64,000 nt of DNA from Clostridia bacterium. Lineage in GTDB: Bacteria > Bacillota > Clostridia > TANB77 > CAG-508. Location: the NCBI GenBank assembly GCA_900754285.1, contig CAAECB010000034.1, forward strand, positions 1 to 64,000. The letters run 5' to 3'. The position numbers and the translations under genes were made by a program. The notes under the pieces were generated by a model. The model was not told the origin of the DNA. It made no database searches and saw nothing but the letters and a program-made list of their open reading frames with translations. Shown piece by piece: positions 43,632 through 55,582 of this stretch. Numbering within the stretch: position 1 is the stretch's first letter; the number at the start of each line of letters is the position of its first letter.

Positions 43632-46232
43632 TTATCCATAATATGCTTTCAAATACATATCTTTAATTTCACTAATTAAAGGATAACGTGGATTACTTCC
43701 TGTACATTGATCATCAAATGCCATCTCTGACATTTCGTCTAATGTAGCTAAAAATTTTTCTTCTTCCACTCCATAATCTCTAATAGTTTTCTTAATTCCT
43801 ATTTTATCTTTTAATTCATCTATTTTTCTTATAAGATTTTCTAGTTTTTCTTCATCACTATTTCCACCTAAATTCAAGCTTTCTGCTACTTCTGCATATC
43901 TTCTTAATGTATGTGGATGATCATATTGTGGAAATGTTCCCATTTTTGTTGGAACCTCTTTTGCATTAAAACGCAATACTTCATCTAATAATAATGCATT
44001 TGCTATTCCATGTGGAATATGATGATATGCTCCCAATTTATGTGCCATTGAATGACAAACTCCCAAAAACGCATTTGCAAAAGCCATTCCTGCCATTGTT
44101 GCTGCATTAGCCATTTTTTCTCTTGCTTCTGGATCATTTGCTCCATTTTCATACGCTCTTGGTAAATATTCAAATATATTTTTTAAAGCTTCTATTGCTA
44201 ATCCATCTGTATATTCTGTTGCCATCATAGATGCATATGCTTCTAATGCATGTGTTGCCGCATCTATTCCTGTTGCTGATGTTAATCCTTTAGGTGCATT
44301 CATCATCATATTTGCATCTACAATTGCCATTTTAGGCAATAATTCATAATCTGCTATTGGATATTTGATTCCAGTTTCATCATCTGTTATAACAGCAAAT
44401 GGAGTTACCTCTGAACCAGTTCCTGCTGATGTTGGTACAGCTATAAAATATGCTTTTTCTCCCATCTTTGGAAATGTATATATTCTTTTTCTTATATCCA
44501 TAAATCTCATTGCCATATCCATAAAATCTAATTCTGGATGTTCATACATTACCCACATAATTTTTGCTGCATCCATTGCAGAACCACCACCAACTGCAAT
44601 TATACAGTCTGGTTTAAATGCATTTATTAATTTTGCTCCTTCTTTTGCACATGCTAAATCTGGATCTGGTGCTACATTAAAAAATGTCTCATGTACAATT
44701 TGCATCTCATCTAACTTATCTGTTATAACTTTTGTATATCCATTTTCATATAAGAATGTATCTGTTACTATAAATACTCTCTTTTTACCCATCACATTTT
44801 TTAATTCTTCTAAGGCTACTGGTAAACAACCTCTTTTTATATATACCTTTTCAGGTGTTCTAAACCAAAGCATATTTTCTCTCCTCTCTGCAACAGTTTT
44901 TATATTTAATAAATGTTTTATTCCTACATTTTCAGAAACTGAGTTTCCTCCCCATGTTCCACATCCTAAAGTTAATGAAGGAGCTAATTTAAAATTATAC
45001 AAATCTCCTATTCCACCTTGAGATGCTGGCGTATTTATTATTACTCTACATGTTTTCATTGTATTATAAAATTCTTCAATCTTTTCTTTTTCTGTTACAG
45101 TATTTATATATAAAGATGATGTATGACCCAATCCTCCATCTTCTATTAATTTATATGCTTTTCTAAGTGAATCTTCAAAATTTTGTGATTTATACATAGC
45201 TAAAACTGGTGACAATTTCTCATGTGCAAATTCTTCTGATATATCAACACTATCTACTTCACCTATTAAAATCTTTGTATCACCAGGTACATAAATATCT
45301 GCCAATTCTGCTATTTTCCATGCTGGTTGTCCAACAATTTTAGCATTTAAAGCCCCATTTATTATTATAGTTTTTCTAACTTTTTCTAATTCTTCACCAT
45401 TTAAAATATGGCAACCTCTTCTTATAAATTCTGATTTTACTTGCTCATAAATTTCTTGATCTACTATTACAGATTGTTCTGAAGCACAAATCATCCCATT
45501 ATCAAATGTTTTAGAATGTATTATTGAATTTACCGCTAAAACTATATCAGCACTTTTATCAATCACTGCTGGAGTATTTCCAGGTCCAACACCTAAAGCT
45601 GGCTTTCCACTTGAATAAGCAGCTTTTACCATACCAGGTCCTCCTGTAGCCAAAATGATATCTGATGACTGCATTAGTAAATTACTTAATTCTAGTGATG
45701 GAACATCTATCCATGCAATTATTCCCTCTGGTGCGCCTGCTTCAACTGCCGCTGCTAACACTATTTTTGCAGCCTTTATTGTACATTCTTTTGCCCTAGG
45801 ATGTGGACTAATTATTATTCCATTTCTAGTTTTTAAAGCTAATAATGTTTTAAAAATTGCCGTTGATGTCGGATTTGTAGTTGGTATAACTGCTGCTATA
45901 ACACCAACTGGTTCAGCAATCTTTTTGATTCCATAATTTTCATCTTGTTCTATTACTCCACAAGTTTTTTCATATTTATATTTATTATACACATATTCTG
46001 CTGCATAATGATTTTTTATTACTTTATCTTCTAACACTCCCATGCCAGTTTCTTCAACTGCCATTTTAGCTAATAGTATCCTCATTTCATTTGCTTTTAT
46101 TGCTGCCTTTTGAAATATTTTATTTACTCGTTCTTGACTAAATTTAGCATACTCTTTTTGGGCATTTCTCACTTTTTCAAGCACCTTTTGTAATTTTTCT
46201 ACACTGTCCACTTTTGATTCTTCTAAATTCAT
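43632..46232 (-). CDS. adhE: Bifunctional acetaldehyde-CoA/alcohol dehydrogenase
   Basis: AdhE reduces acetyl-CoA through acetaldehyde to ethanol and forms spirosomes. The N-terminal aldehyde dehydrogenase (to about residue 440) has PVGVIAAVIPTTNPTSTAIF and the catalytic Cys in NGMICASEQSVIV. The C-terminal iron alcohol dehydrogenase has PDCIIAVGGGSAMDAAKIMW, TSAGTGSEVTPFAVI and metal histidines in GVCHSMAHKLGAYHHIPHG. Length (866) is standard. ATG 46232 is favoured by spacing from AGAAAGG. It shows that ethanol fermentation is likely. Confidence 0.96.
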   Translation of the reverse strand: MNLEESKVDSVEKLQKVLEKVRNAQKEYAKFSQERVNKIFQKAAIKANEMRILLAKMAVEETGMGVLEDKVIKNHYAAEYVYNKYKYEKTCGVIEQDENYGIKKIAEPVGVIAAVIPTTNPTSTAIFKTLLALKTRNGIIISPHPRAKECTIKAAKIVLAAAVEAGAPEGIIAWIDVPSLELSNLLMQSSDIILATGGPGMVKAAYSSGKPALGVGPGNTPAVIDKSADIVLAVNSIIHSKTFDNGMICASEQSVIVDQEIYEQVKSEFIRRGCHILNGEELEKVRKTIIINGALNAKIVGQPAWKIAELADIYVPGDTKILIGEVDSVDISEEFAHEKLSPVLAMYKSQNFEDSLRKAYKLIEDGGLGHTSSLYINTVTEKEKIEEFYNTMKTCRVIINTPASQGGIGDLYNFKLAPSLTLGCGTWGGNSVSENVGIKHLLNIKTVAERRENMLWFRTPEKVYIKRGCLPVALEELKNVMGKKRVFIVTDTFLYENGYTKVITDKLDEMQIVHETFFNVAPDPDLACAKEGAKLINAFKPDCIIAVGGGSAMDAAKIMWVMYEHPELDFMDMAMRFMDIRKRIYTFPKMGEKAYFIAVPTSAGTGSEVTPFAVITDDETGIKYPIADYELLPKMAIVDANMMMNAPKGLTSATGIDAATHALEAYASMMATEYTDGLAIEALKNIFEYLPRAYENGANDPEAREKMANAATMAGMAFANAFLGVCHSMAHKLGAYHHIPHGIANALLLDEVLRFNAKEVPTKMGTFPQYDHPHTLRRYAEVAESLNLGGNSDEEKLENLIRKIDELKDKIGIKKTIRDYGVEEEKFLATLDEMSEMAFDDQCTGSNPRYPLISEIKDMYLKAYYG

Positions 46233-46261
46233 TTTATCCATCCTTTCTCATTTTCACATAA

Positions 46262-47465
46262 TCAGAATTCATTTATTTCATATTTTCCTGTTTTTTCATT
46301 TAATTCTAAAACAACCTTAGATGACAAGCAAACAACTGGTCTAAATGCTACAGTTTTACCATCATAATAATGATGACGAACTCTACCATAATAATATACA
46401 GCCATAATATTTTCGTTATGTACTGCAGATGGTGATGAAACCCAATAAGCATATGCTTTTTGATGTTGTGGATCATCTGCTACATATAATCTATTTGTAT
46501 CTGTTGCAAAACTATCTGTCCATTTTTGCCAAGTTGTACCTCCATCTACACTTAATAAATATCCTGCATATCCACTTCCAGTTGCACCTTCACTATTCAC
46601 ATCAGTATTTTCTCCAGTTACAGTATATTTTAACTTATCTTTTACCTTTGGATGTGTTTGAATATAACTTTCATACAACATTTCTAAAGTTGGACCCCCT
46701 ATTGCATAATTAGCATATCCTTTATTATCTTTATATATTTTCCATGCCTCTATATCTTGCATATATGCCACAACCTTATTATTACTATATTTCTTTTTTG
46801 CATTTGGTACTATTCCGTCAGGAAACATCTCAAAATACTTCTTATTCATGTTTTTCAAACTTTTTTCATAAATATTATTTGATAATATTCTATCCATTCC
46901 ACTATATGAATTTACTACTTGCACAAAATTTGCTTTATATTCTGCACCATATGGACATTGTGAATCTTCTCCTATAACTTTATTAGGCAATTTATCTGTA
47001 ACACTTATAGTTCCATCTTCATTTTTTTCTATTGCATATGGTAATGCTGTATTTTTTACATAACTATTTGCTATTAAATATATATTTTCATCATCAGCAT
47101 AAAATATTTGCCATTTCACATCTTTATCAGCTTGAATTTCCTTGTTTTTTGCATCTTTTACAACATAGTTAGATACTTCTTTTCCATAAGTTATTATAGC
47201 ATTTTCTTTTATTTGTTTCGCATTACCTTTTTTATTATCTTCCTCTTTTTCTCCTATTATATGATCTAATTCATTTTTCCACATTTCTAAAATATTATTT
47301 TCAATTTCTATATATTTACTCTTTGCTTCTTTTGCTTTTTTCAAAATTCCATTATCAGACATAAGTCCATCTATTGATACTCCGAGCTAATATTAATAAT
47401 AAAATAATTGTTATTATTAATGCAGGTATAGTAATAGCATTTTCTTTTTTTAATTTTTTTCTCAT
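46262..47465 (-). CDS. Type IV pilin-like surface protein, read through a +1 frame jump
   Basis: From ATG 47465 (AGGAG five bases upstream) the frame reads MRKKLKKENAITIPALIIT and then a hydrophobic run LLLILA, then CGG at 47384-47382, ending nine codons later. Skipping the C gives LILAGVSIDGLMSDNGILKK, matching the clostridial prepilin-like signature LLILAGVSI..L.G.NGIL. The second frame then runs to 46262, giving 400 residues with a C-terminal YYYGRVRHHYYDGK and AFRPVVCLSSKV region. Without the jump the exported protein would lose its N-terminal membrane helix. The glycine in LAGVSI is almost invariant. I infer a secreted or surface protein. It shows no other defect. Confidence 0.78.
47382..47384 (-). 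other. Putative +1 recoding site GCT-C-GGA (pilin-like protein)
   Basis: Frame 0 reads TTA GCT CGG AGT ATC and stops at TGA eight codons after CGG. Skipping C gives TTA GCT GGA GTA TCA (Leu-Ala-Gly-Val-Ser), the conserved pilin-like signature. Confidence 0.7.
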
Positions 47466-47479
47466 AGTCACTCCTGAAA

Positions 47480-47731
47480 TTATTTTTCTTCATATACTCC
47501 AACTTTATACTCTACATCTTCCATATCAGGAAACATCTCCCTAACCCTCTTCAAAGTCAACATAGACATTCTAGGTTGAGCATTTTTAGAATTGTTAGAC
47601 AGCAACTTCTGAGTATAACAATTTTGAGCTGTTTTAAACAACAAATATCTATTTCTAACATAAGTATAATGAATTTCATATCCATTATTCAAATCTTCCC
47701 ACATCATTTCAAATGTATAATTTTTATCCAT
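47480..47731 (-). CDS. Small uncharacterised protein upstream of the pilin-like gene
   Basis: From ATG 47731 (MDKNYTFEMMWEDLNNGYE) the 83-residue protein has no membrane segment and no family that I recognise. It contains an aromatic-rich centre (IHYTYVRNRYLLFKTAQNCY) and ends MEDVEYKVGVYEEK. AAGGGA lies twelve bases before the ATG. It lies between a coiled-coil protein gene and the pilin-like gene on the same strand, with very short gaps (24 and 14 bases), so all three are probably one transcript. Confidence 0.6.
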   Translation of the reverse strand: MDKNYTFEMMWEDLNNGYEIHYTYVRNRYLLFKTAQNCYTQKLLSNNSKNAQPRMSMLTLKRVREMFPDMEDVEYKVGVYEEK

Positions 47732-47755
47732 ATCTACATTCAATCCCTTCAATAA

Positions 47756-48538
47756 CTATACTATAATATCTGTATCCAATGAAATAGGTTGTTCTTGTTC
47801 ATTTTCACTAGAATATTCTTGTTTTTTCAAAAATTCAACAGAATTCTGTCTCTGCTTTTCTAAACTTGGAACACCGACATGCAAAGATTCTATAAAATCT
47901 TTTTCGCCGTTATTTTCGTTCTCTTCTTTAGTAATTGTACTCTGTTGAAATGCATCATATTTTTCTAAAACTTTATCCAACAAGTTTTTATCAGATTGTT
48001 CCAAGCACTCAAATATCTCCTGTTCTTCCTTAGAAGATTGAATTTTAGCAATTAATTGTTTAATCTCAATTATTTGAGAATAAATAGTCTCATCTGAATA
48101 ACCTCTCTGTTCCAACATATTTGATGCTCTACTAGAAACATCTCTAATATAATCAGAAAAATTTCCTATTATTTTATCTGTTATTGTAACATTTTTTCCA
48201 GTCACAATTTGATGAAATTCATCAATATCTTTTTGTTTATTATCTGATATTCCTTCTTCAATACTTTGTTCCATTTTTCTACATTTATGAATTATTTCAC
48301 TAGCAATGTCATCTTTTTTATCATCTTGTAATTTTCCCAACATATTTTCAACATAAGTAAAGTTCAAATCTATATACTCAAAAACATTTTCAGGATTAGA
48401 ATTATATCTAGCAACTATATCTTTAAGAACATTACAATAACTCTGTAATTTTTGTTTTATCTCCTCTGGCATTTCTGAAAATTCTATTAAACTTAATATA
48501 TCTTTTTTCATATCTTCTAATAAATTAATTTTATTCAT
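47756..48538 (-). CDS. Uncharacterised coiled-coil protein
   Basis: The 260-residue, mostly helical, charged protein starts at ATG 48538 (MNKINLLEDMKKDILSL) with AAAGGA upstream. Heptad-like segments occur at roughly 1-30, 65-115 and 150-195 (IYSQIIEIKQLIAKIQ). No signal peptide, membrane helix or enzyme motif is visible. It is the first gene of a three-gene run ending with the pilin-like protein. I do not recognise a family and infer only an intracellular structural or regulatory role. Confidence 0.6.
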   Translation of the reverse strand: MNKINLLEDMKKDILSLIEFSEMPEEIKQKLQSYCNVLKDIVARYNSNPENVFEYIDLNFTYVENMLGKLQDDKKDDIASEIIHKCRKMEQSIEEGISDNKQKDIDEFHQIVTGKNVTITDKIIGNFSDYIRDVSSRASNMLEQRGYSDETIYSQIIEIKQLIAKIQSSKEEQEIFECLEQSDKNLLDKVLEKYDAFQQSTITKEENENNGEKDFIESLHVGVPSLEKQRQNSVEFLKKQEYSSENEQEQPISLDTDIIV

Positions 48539-48703
48539 ATAATCTTTCTTCCTTTCAAAAAACATAACATTATATAATATTACTCATTAAATATCATTTA
48601 AGAACAAAAGCGGAAATTAATAACATTAACACTTGTTTAGGACATTTTCAGGTCTGTATTTTTGTTTGCATATAAAATTTGCTTTGCAAATTTCTGTACA
48701 TTA

Positions 48704-50719
<2,016 letters not shown>

Positions 50720-50910
50720 TTATTTATACTTATTTTCCTTTTTAGTATACCCATATTCTACTATATATAAAAAAAAATAGCAATGATTATCACATTATTT
50801 TTTTCGACATTTTTTGCTGTTTGTATCTCTAGTGGATACCAATATTTTCCATAATTGTTTAAAATATATGGTATATGAATAATCTATAGATTAAAAAGGA
50901 GATTTGTTAA

Positions 50911-51186
50911 ATGTATCAATGTACAAAATATAATAATCAATTAAATGTAACAGGAAAAAAAATTAAAGAATTACGTGTAAAAAACAACCTTTCATTATCT
51001 GGTTTATCAACAAAATTAGCATTAATGGGAATCGACATTTCTAAACCTTCACTTCATAAACTAGAAACTGGTCATCGTATCTTAAAAGATTACGAATTAT
51101 TTGGTATATCTATGGTATTTAAAGTTCCTATAGAAGATTTTATTTCAGATTTTATGGATAATTTAAAAAAAGAAAATATTGTCTAA
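50911..51186 (+). CDS. XRE-family helix-turn-helix regulator
   Basis: The 91-residue protein is a single HTH_3-like domain: VTGKKIKELRVKNNLSLSGLS, then a turn and recognition helix near KPSLHKLETGHRIL, ending with a short helical tail. Such small regulators bind DNA as dimers. An AAGGAG site eight bases upstream of the ATG supports translation. It stands between ligA and the sortase gene and converges on the latter across a shared terminator. Targets are unknown. Confidence 0.82.
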   Translation: MYQCTKYNNQLNVTGKKIKELRVKNNLSLSGLSTKLALMGIDISKPSLHKLETGHRILKDYELFGISMVFKVPIEDFISDFMDNLKKENIV

Positions 51187-51211
51187 CTAGGAAGTTCAGA
51201 AAACTTTTCTA
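51187..51211. repeat. Short hairpin repeat, copy 1 of 2
   Basis: The 25-base unit CTAGGAAGTTCAGAAAACTT, continuing TTCTA, recurs at 63455-63479 with only three transitions. The second copy is nearly palindromic. It overlies the end of the regulator gene. Confidence 0.55.
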
Positions 51212-51214
51212 AAA

Positions 51215-51269
51215 AAATTAAAGGGTAGTATTAAGAATTTACTAATTCTTAATACTACCCTTTAATTTT
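51215..51269. terminator. Bidirectional terminator between the XRE and sortase genes
   Basis: A stem of about 24 bp (AAATTAAAGGGTAGTATTAA with its complement) with a tiny loop lies between the two convergent stop codons, flanked by A and T runs. Confidence 0.9.
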
Positions 51270-51270
51270 T

Positions 51271-51969
51271 TTAATCATCTTGTCTTGCTAAGATTATCAA
51301 TCTTCTATCATTACTTGCATCTGTACAAGTTGACAATGTAAGTTCTGCTTTTCCATTTGTTTCTCTTTGATAAAAAGATGTATCTTGGTCATTTGTTTCA
51401 AATTTATTATAAATTGTATATGAAATTCTAGTTCCTCTATAATCTTTTACATTAATTTTATCTCCAACTTTTAATTTTTTATTGTTTGAGAAAAATGCAC
51501 CATTACGATAATTATGCCCTATTATTACTGTATTTCCAGGTTGATTTATTGATTCACCACCTGATGGATATAGAACTGCTACAGAATTTTCTATAGCTGA
51601 TTTACTTACAGAATCAATTATTGGATATGAGAAATTAATTGCTGGTATTTCCATTGTTCCAACTGTTGTAAATCCTTTAAAATTACCTTTTGTTGCAGTC
51701 TTTGTTGTTGAAGAACCATTGCTTGTTGAATTAAGTGAACTTGCTATTTCATTTATCTTATCTCCAGCTGAATTTGTATCTTCTTGTTGTTCGTCTCCAT
51801 CACTTGAAGAAGTTCCTTCATTATAATTATCAACAAACTCAGATGCTTCTTTTACTTTTTTATTTTTATCATAAACTTGATATCCTAAAAATCCTAATAA
51901 TCCTACAATAGCTATAACTACAATAACTAAAATAACAGTTAAAGTTTTACCGTATTTACTATCAAACAT
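51271..51969 (-). CDS. Sortase (class D/E-like)
   Basis: Sortases attach surface proteins to the wall by transpeptidation. The protein has an N-terminal membrane helix (TLTVILVIVVIAIVGLLGFLGY), a Ser/Thr-rich stalk (residues 50-95) and a C-terminal catalytic domain: FTTVGTMEIPAINFSYPI, His in TVIIGHNYRNG, Cys in LTLSTCTDAS and Arg in RRLIILARQ. ATG 51969 is chosen by spacing from AAAGGA. A consensus promoter precedes it. Its substrate is not obvious in the window; the pilin-like protein lacks a clear sorting motif. Confidence 0.9.
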   Translation of the reverse strand: MFDSKYGKTLTVILVIVVIAIVGLLGFLGYQVYDKNKKVKEASEFVDNYNEGTSSSDGDEQQEDTNSAGDKINEIASSLNSTSNGSSTTKTATKGNFKGFTTVGTMEIPAINFSYPIIDSVSKSAIENSVAVLYPSGGESINQPGNTVIIGHNYRNGAFFSNNKKLKVGDKINVKDYRGTRISYTIYNKFETNDQDTSFYQRETNGKAELTLSTCTDASNDRRLIILARQDD

Positions 51970-52041
51970 AACTATCACATTCCTTTCTCAGGCATATAAC
52001 CTTTGTTTATTTTTTGCATTTGTTCATAAAACTCTACTTTA

Positions 52042-52070
52042 ATTATAACATACAAAAATACAAGTTTCAA
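52042..52070 (-). promoter_or_regulatory. Promoter of the sortase gene
   Basis: On the minus strand TTGAAA (52070-52065) and TATAAT (52047-52042) are spaced by exactly 17 bases, about 75 bases before the ATG at 51969. Confidence 0.7.
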
Positions 52071-52075
52071 TTAAT

Positions 52076-52420
52076 TTATATAATTTTTTCACCTAGTTTT
52101 TTTCCTGCTAATACATGGAAATGCAAATGAGCTACTTCTTGTCCACCATTTTCTCCACAATTATTTATTACTCTATAACCCTCTTCTGCAAAGCCTTGTT
52201 CTTTAGCAATATTTTTTATAGTAAACATTATTTTACTAATTAAATTTTCATCTACACTTTCTATTTCATTTAATGATTTAATATGTTTTTTAGGTATTAC
52301 TAAAATATGAATTGGAGCTGCTGGTTGAATATCTCTAAAAGCTAAAACATCATCATCTTCATATACCTTATTTGAAGGAATTTCTCCTTTAACAATTTTA
52401 CAAAAAACACAATCTTCCAT
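52076..52420 (-). CDS. HIT family hydrolase
   Basis: This histidine-triad nucleotide-binding protein (about 114 residues) has the zinc/nucleotide signature CVFCKIVKGEIPSNKVYEDD, PIHILVIPKKHI and the catalytic H-x-H-x-H in AHLHFHVLAGKKLG. HIT proteins hydrolyse nucleoside phosphoramidates or adenylated intermediates. ATG 52420 fits AAAGGA ten bases away. It follows alaS by about 30 bases on the same strand, so the two are probably co-transcribed. A housekeeping role in clearing aminoacyl-AMP by-products is possible; that is inference. Confidence 0.92.
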   Translation of the reverse strand: MEDCVFCKIVKGEIPSNKVYEDDDVLAFRDIQPAAPIHILVIPKKHIKSLNEIESVDENLISKIMFTIKNIAKEQGFAEEGYRVINNCGENGGQEVAHLHFHVLAGKKLGEKII

Positions 52421-52449
52421 ATTAAACAATTCCTTTCCACAGCAATATT

Positions 52450-54210
52450 TTATTCTTTTATCAAAACTGCCTTGATTCTACGAATACCAGAAGAACTAGA
52501 CTCTTCTTTTTTAATTTTGAATCTTCCCATATCGCCTGTATGTGTTACATGAGGTCCACCACAAATTTCTTTGCTAAAGTCACCTATTGTATAAACCTTT
52601 ACTTTATCACCATATTTATCTGTAAATAACCCTATTGCACCAGATTTTTTAGCATCTTCATAACTCATTTCTTCACAAGTTACTGGCAAATCTCTTTTAA
52701 TTTGTTCATTAACCAAATCTTCCACTTGTTGTATTTCTTCTTTAGTCATTTTTTGAGGATGTGTAAAGTCAAAACGTAATCTCTCCTCTGTAATATTTGA
52801 ACCACTTTGTTTTACATGCTCACCCAAAACAGTTCTTAATGCTTGATGTAATAAATGAGTTGCTGTATGATATGCTATTGTTTTTTCATTTTGATCTGCT
52901 AATCCACCTTTAAATTTTTGTTCTGAACCTAATCTTGATTTTTCTTGATGTTCCTTAAATAATTTATTAAATTCCTCTAAATCAATTTCTATATTATTTT
53001 CTTTAGCTAGTTCTTGTGTCATTTCTGGTGGAAAACCATAGGTATCATATAAACGAAAAACAATTTTTCCATCTATTTTATTATTACCATTTTGCTTAGC
53101 ATAATTCATAGCTTTAGCAAATTCTTTTTCTCCATGTGATAATGTTTTTACAAATTTATCTTTTTCTTCTAATATTACATTTTTAATTGTTTCTCTATTC
53201 TTTTCTAAATCTGGATACATTTCCTTTAAATTGTCAACATTTATATCTATTAATGTTGATAACTCGTCCAAATTAATTTCAAGTTTATTCATATGGCGAA
53301 TCATTCTTCTAATTAATCTTCTTAAAACATATCCTCTATCAATATTGCTTGGTCTACCGCCATCACAAATAATCATCATACTAGAGCGTAAATGTTCTGC
53401 AATAATTCTTCTACTTTCTATAATATCTTTTTGTTGTAATTCTTCTAATTTTTGCATAATTGGAGCAAATATTTCTGTGTCAAAAGGAGTTTCTTTTCCT
53501 TGTAATAACATTGTCATTCTTTCCAAACCTAAACCTGTATCAACATTTTTTTGTTCTAGTTTTGAATAATTACCTTTGCTATCTTTAAAATATTCCATAA
53601 AAACATTATTCCATATTTCTACATATTTTCCACAATCACATGATGGTTGGCAATCATCTGAACATGCTGGTTTGCCTGTATCATAAAACATTTCTGTGTC
53701 AGGTCCACATGGTCCTTCTTCTCCTGCTATCCACCAGTTATCATCTTTTCCATAGAAATATATATGGTCTTTTGCTATTCCTGCTTTTTCCCAACATGAT
53801 GCTGATATTTCATCTCTTGAACAATCTTCATCTCCTGCAAAACATGTAACAGATAATTTTTCTACTGGTATTCCTAATTCTTTAGTTAAAAATTCAAAAC
53901 TCATTTGTATAGATTCCTCTTTAAAATAGTCTCCTAATGACCAGTTTCCTAACATTTCAAAATATGTCAAATGACGATTGTCTCCTACTTCGTCTATGTC
54001 ATTTGTTCTTACACATTTTTGATAATCTGTTAGTCTTGTTCCTGCTGGATGCTTTTCCCCTAACAAATATGGTACTAATGGTTGCATTCCTGCTGTTGTG
54101 AATAATACTGATGGGTCATTTTCTGGTATTAATGGTGCTGATGGTATTACTGCATGTCCATGTTCTTTAAAAAAGTTTAAATATTTTTTTCTTATATCTA
54201 TTGCTTTCAT
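52450..54210 (-). CDS. alaS: Alanyl-tRNA synthetase, short form lacking the C-Ala domain
   Basis: AlaRS charges tRNA-Ala. The catalytic domain has DPSVLFTTAGMQPLVPYLLG, NRHLTYFEMLGNWSLGDYFK, GPCGPDTEMFYDTG, NTGLGLERM-like VDTGLGLERMTMLL and GRPSNIDRGYVLRRLIRR. The editing domain keeps its metal residues in ATHLLHQALR and CGGPHVTHTG. The protein ends soon after, at 586 residues; most AlaRS are about 870 and continue with a DHHA1/C-Ala domain. The natural stop follows RRIKAVLIKE and no continuation is seen downstream in any frame before the HIT gene. This is a genuinely short AlaRS rather than a frameshift. A strong promoter lies upstream. Confidence 0.93.
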   Translation of the reverse strand: MKAIDIRKKYLNFFKEHGHAVIPSAPLIPENDPSVLFTTAGMQPLVPYLLGEKHPAGTRLTDYQKCVRTNDIDEVGDNRHLTYFEMLGNWSLGDYFKEESIQMSFEFLTKELGIPVEKLSVTCFAGDEDCSRDEISASCWEKAGIAKDHIYFYGKDDNWWIAGEEGPCGPDTEMFYDTGKPACSDDCQPSCDCGKYVEIWNNVFMEYFKDSKGNYSKLEQKNVDTGLGLERMTMLLQGKETPFDTEIFAPIMQKLEELQQKDIIESRRIIAEHLRSSMMIICDGGRPSNIDRGYVLRRLIRRMIRHMNKLEINLDELSTLIDINVDNLKEMYPDLEKNRETIKNVILEEKDKFVKTLSHGEKEFAKAMNYAKQNGNNKIDGKIVFRLYDTYGFPPEMTQELAKENNIEIDLEEFNKLFKEHQEKSRLGSEQKFKGGLADQNEKTIAYHTATHLLHQALRTVLGEHVKQSGSNITEERLRFDFTHPQKMTKEEIQQVEDLVNEQIKRDLPVTCEEMSYEDAKKSGAIGLFTDKYGDKVKVYTIGDFSKEICGGPHVTHTGDMGRFKIKKEESSSSGIRRIKAVLIKE

Positions 54211-54257
54211 TTATTTTTCTTCCTTTCTTTTTTGCTCTCTTAAAATTTTCTTTTTCA

Positions 54258-54287
54258 ATTATACTCTAAAAAGTCTGTATTTGTCAA
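54258..54287 (-). promoter_or_regulatory. Promoter of alaS
   Basis: On the minus strand TTGACA (54287-54282) and TATAAT (54263-54258) are separated by 18 bases, about 45 bases before the alaS ATG. No T-box leader fits in the short leader. Confidence 0.72.
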
Positions 54288-54302
54288 TGATTTTGAAAAG
54301 TT

Positions 54303-54353
54303 AAAAATACTTAATCAGAAACATTACTACATGTTTTTCTAACTAAGTATTTT
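54303..54353 (-). terminator. Terminator downstream of gap
   Basis: AAAATACTTA-TCAGAAA and TTTCT-ACTAAGTATTTT pair with a bulge or two and have T runs on the 3' side. It lies between the hairpin repeat after gap and the alaS promoter. Confidence 0.7.
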
Positions 54354-54386
54354 GTATTATATATTTATTTAGTTTCATATTTTAAC

Positions 54387-54419
54387 TGATGTTTTTTGAG
54401 TCCGTCCCCAAAAACATCA
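54387..54419 (-). repeat. Dispersed covarying hairpin repeat, copy D
   Basis: TGATGTTTTT and AAAAACATCA pair around the minus-strand loop GGGGACGGACTC. It begins four bases after the gap stop codon. Confidence 0.85.
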
Positions 54420-54422
54420 ACA

Positions 54423-55430
<1,008 letters not shown>

Positions 55431-55496
55431 TTAAAATTCCTCCTTTTATAGATAAAACTATCGTTTTTCTATTTTTAGTATTTCCCATTTCTTTTA

Positions 55497-55572
55497 AACA
55501 ATACTCTTTATTTTTGTATTGTTCTATTACTTTGGTCATTCATATTTTATACCAATAATATTTAAAATTCAA
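55497..55572 (-). promoter_or_regulatory. Promoter and leader hairpin of gap
   Basis: On the minus strand TTGAAT (55572-55567) and TAAAAT (55549-55544) are spaced by 17 bases. An 8-bp inverted repeat AACAATAC/GTATTGTT (55497-55504 and 55516-55523) lies about 15-40 bases after the predicted start and may be an operator or leader hairpin. Confidence 0.6.
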
Positions 55573-55582
55573 GTATTTTTTA

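Noticed and set aside
54211..54386. T-box leader upstream of alaS
   Set aside because: The promoter lies only about 45 bases before the ATG, and no T-box core sequence is present.
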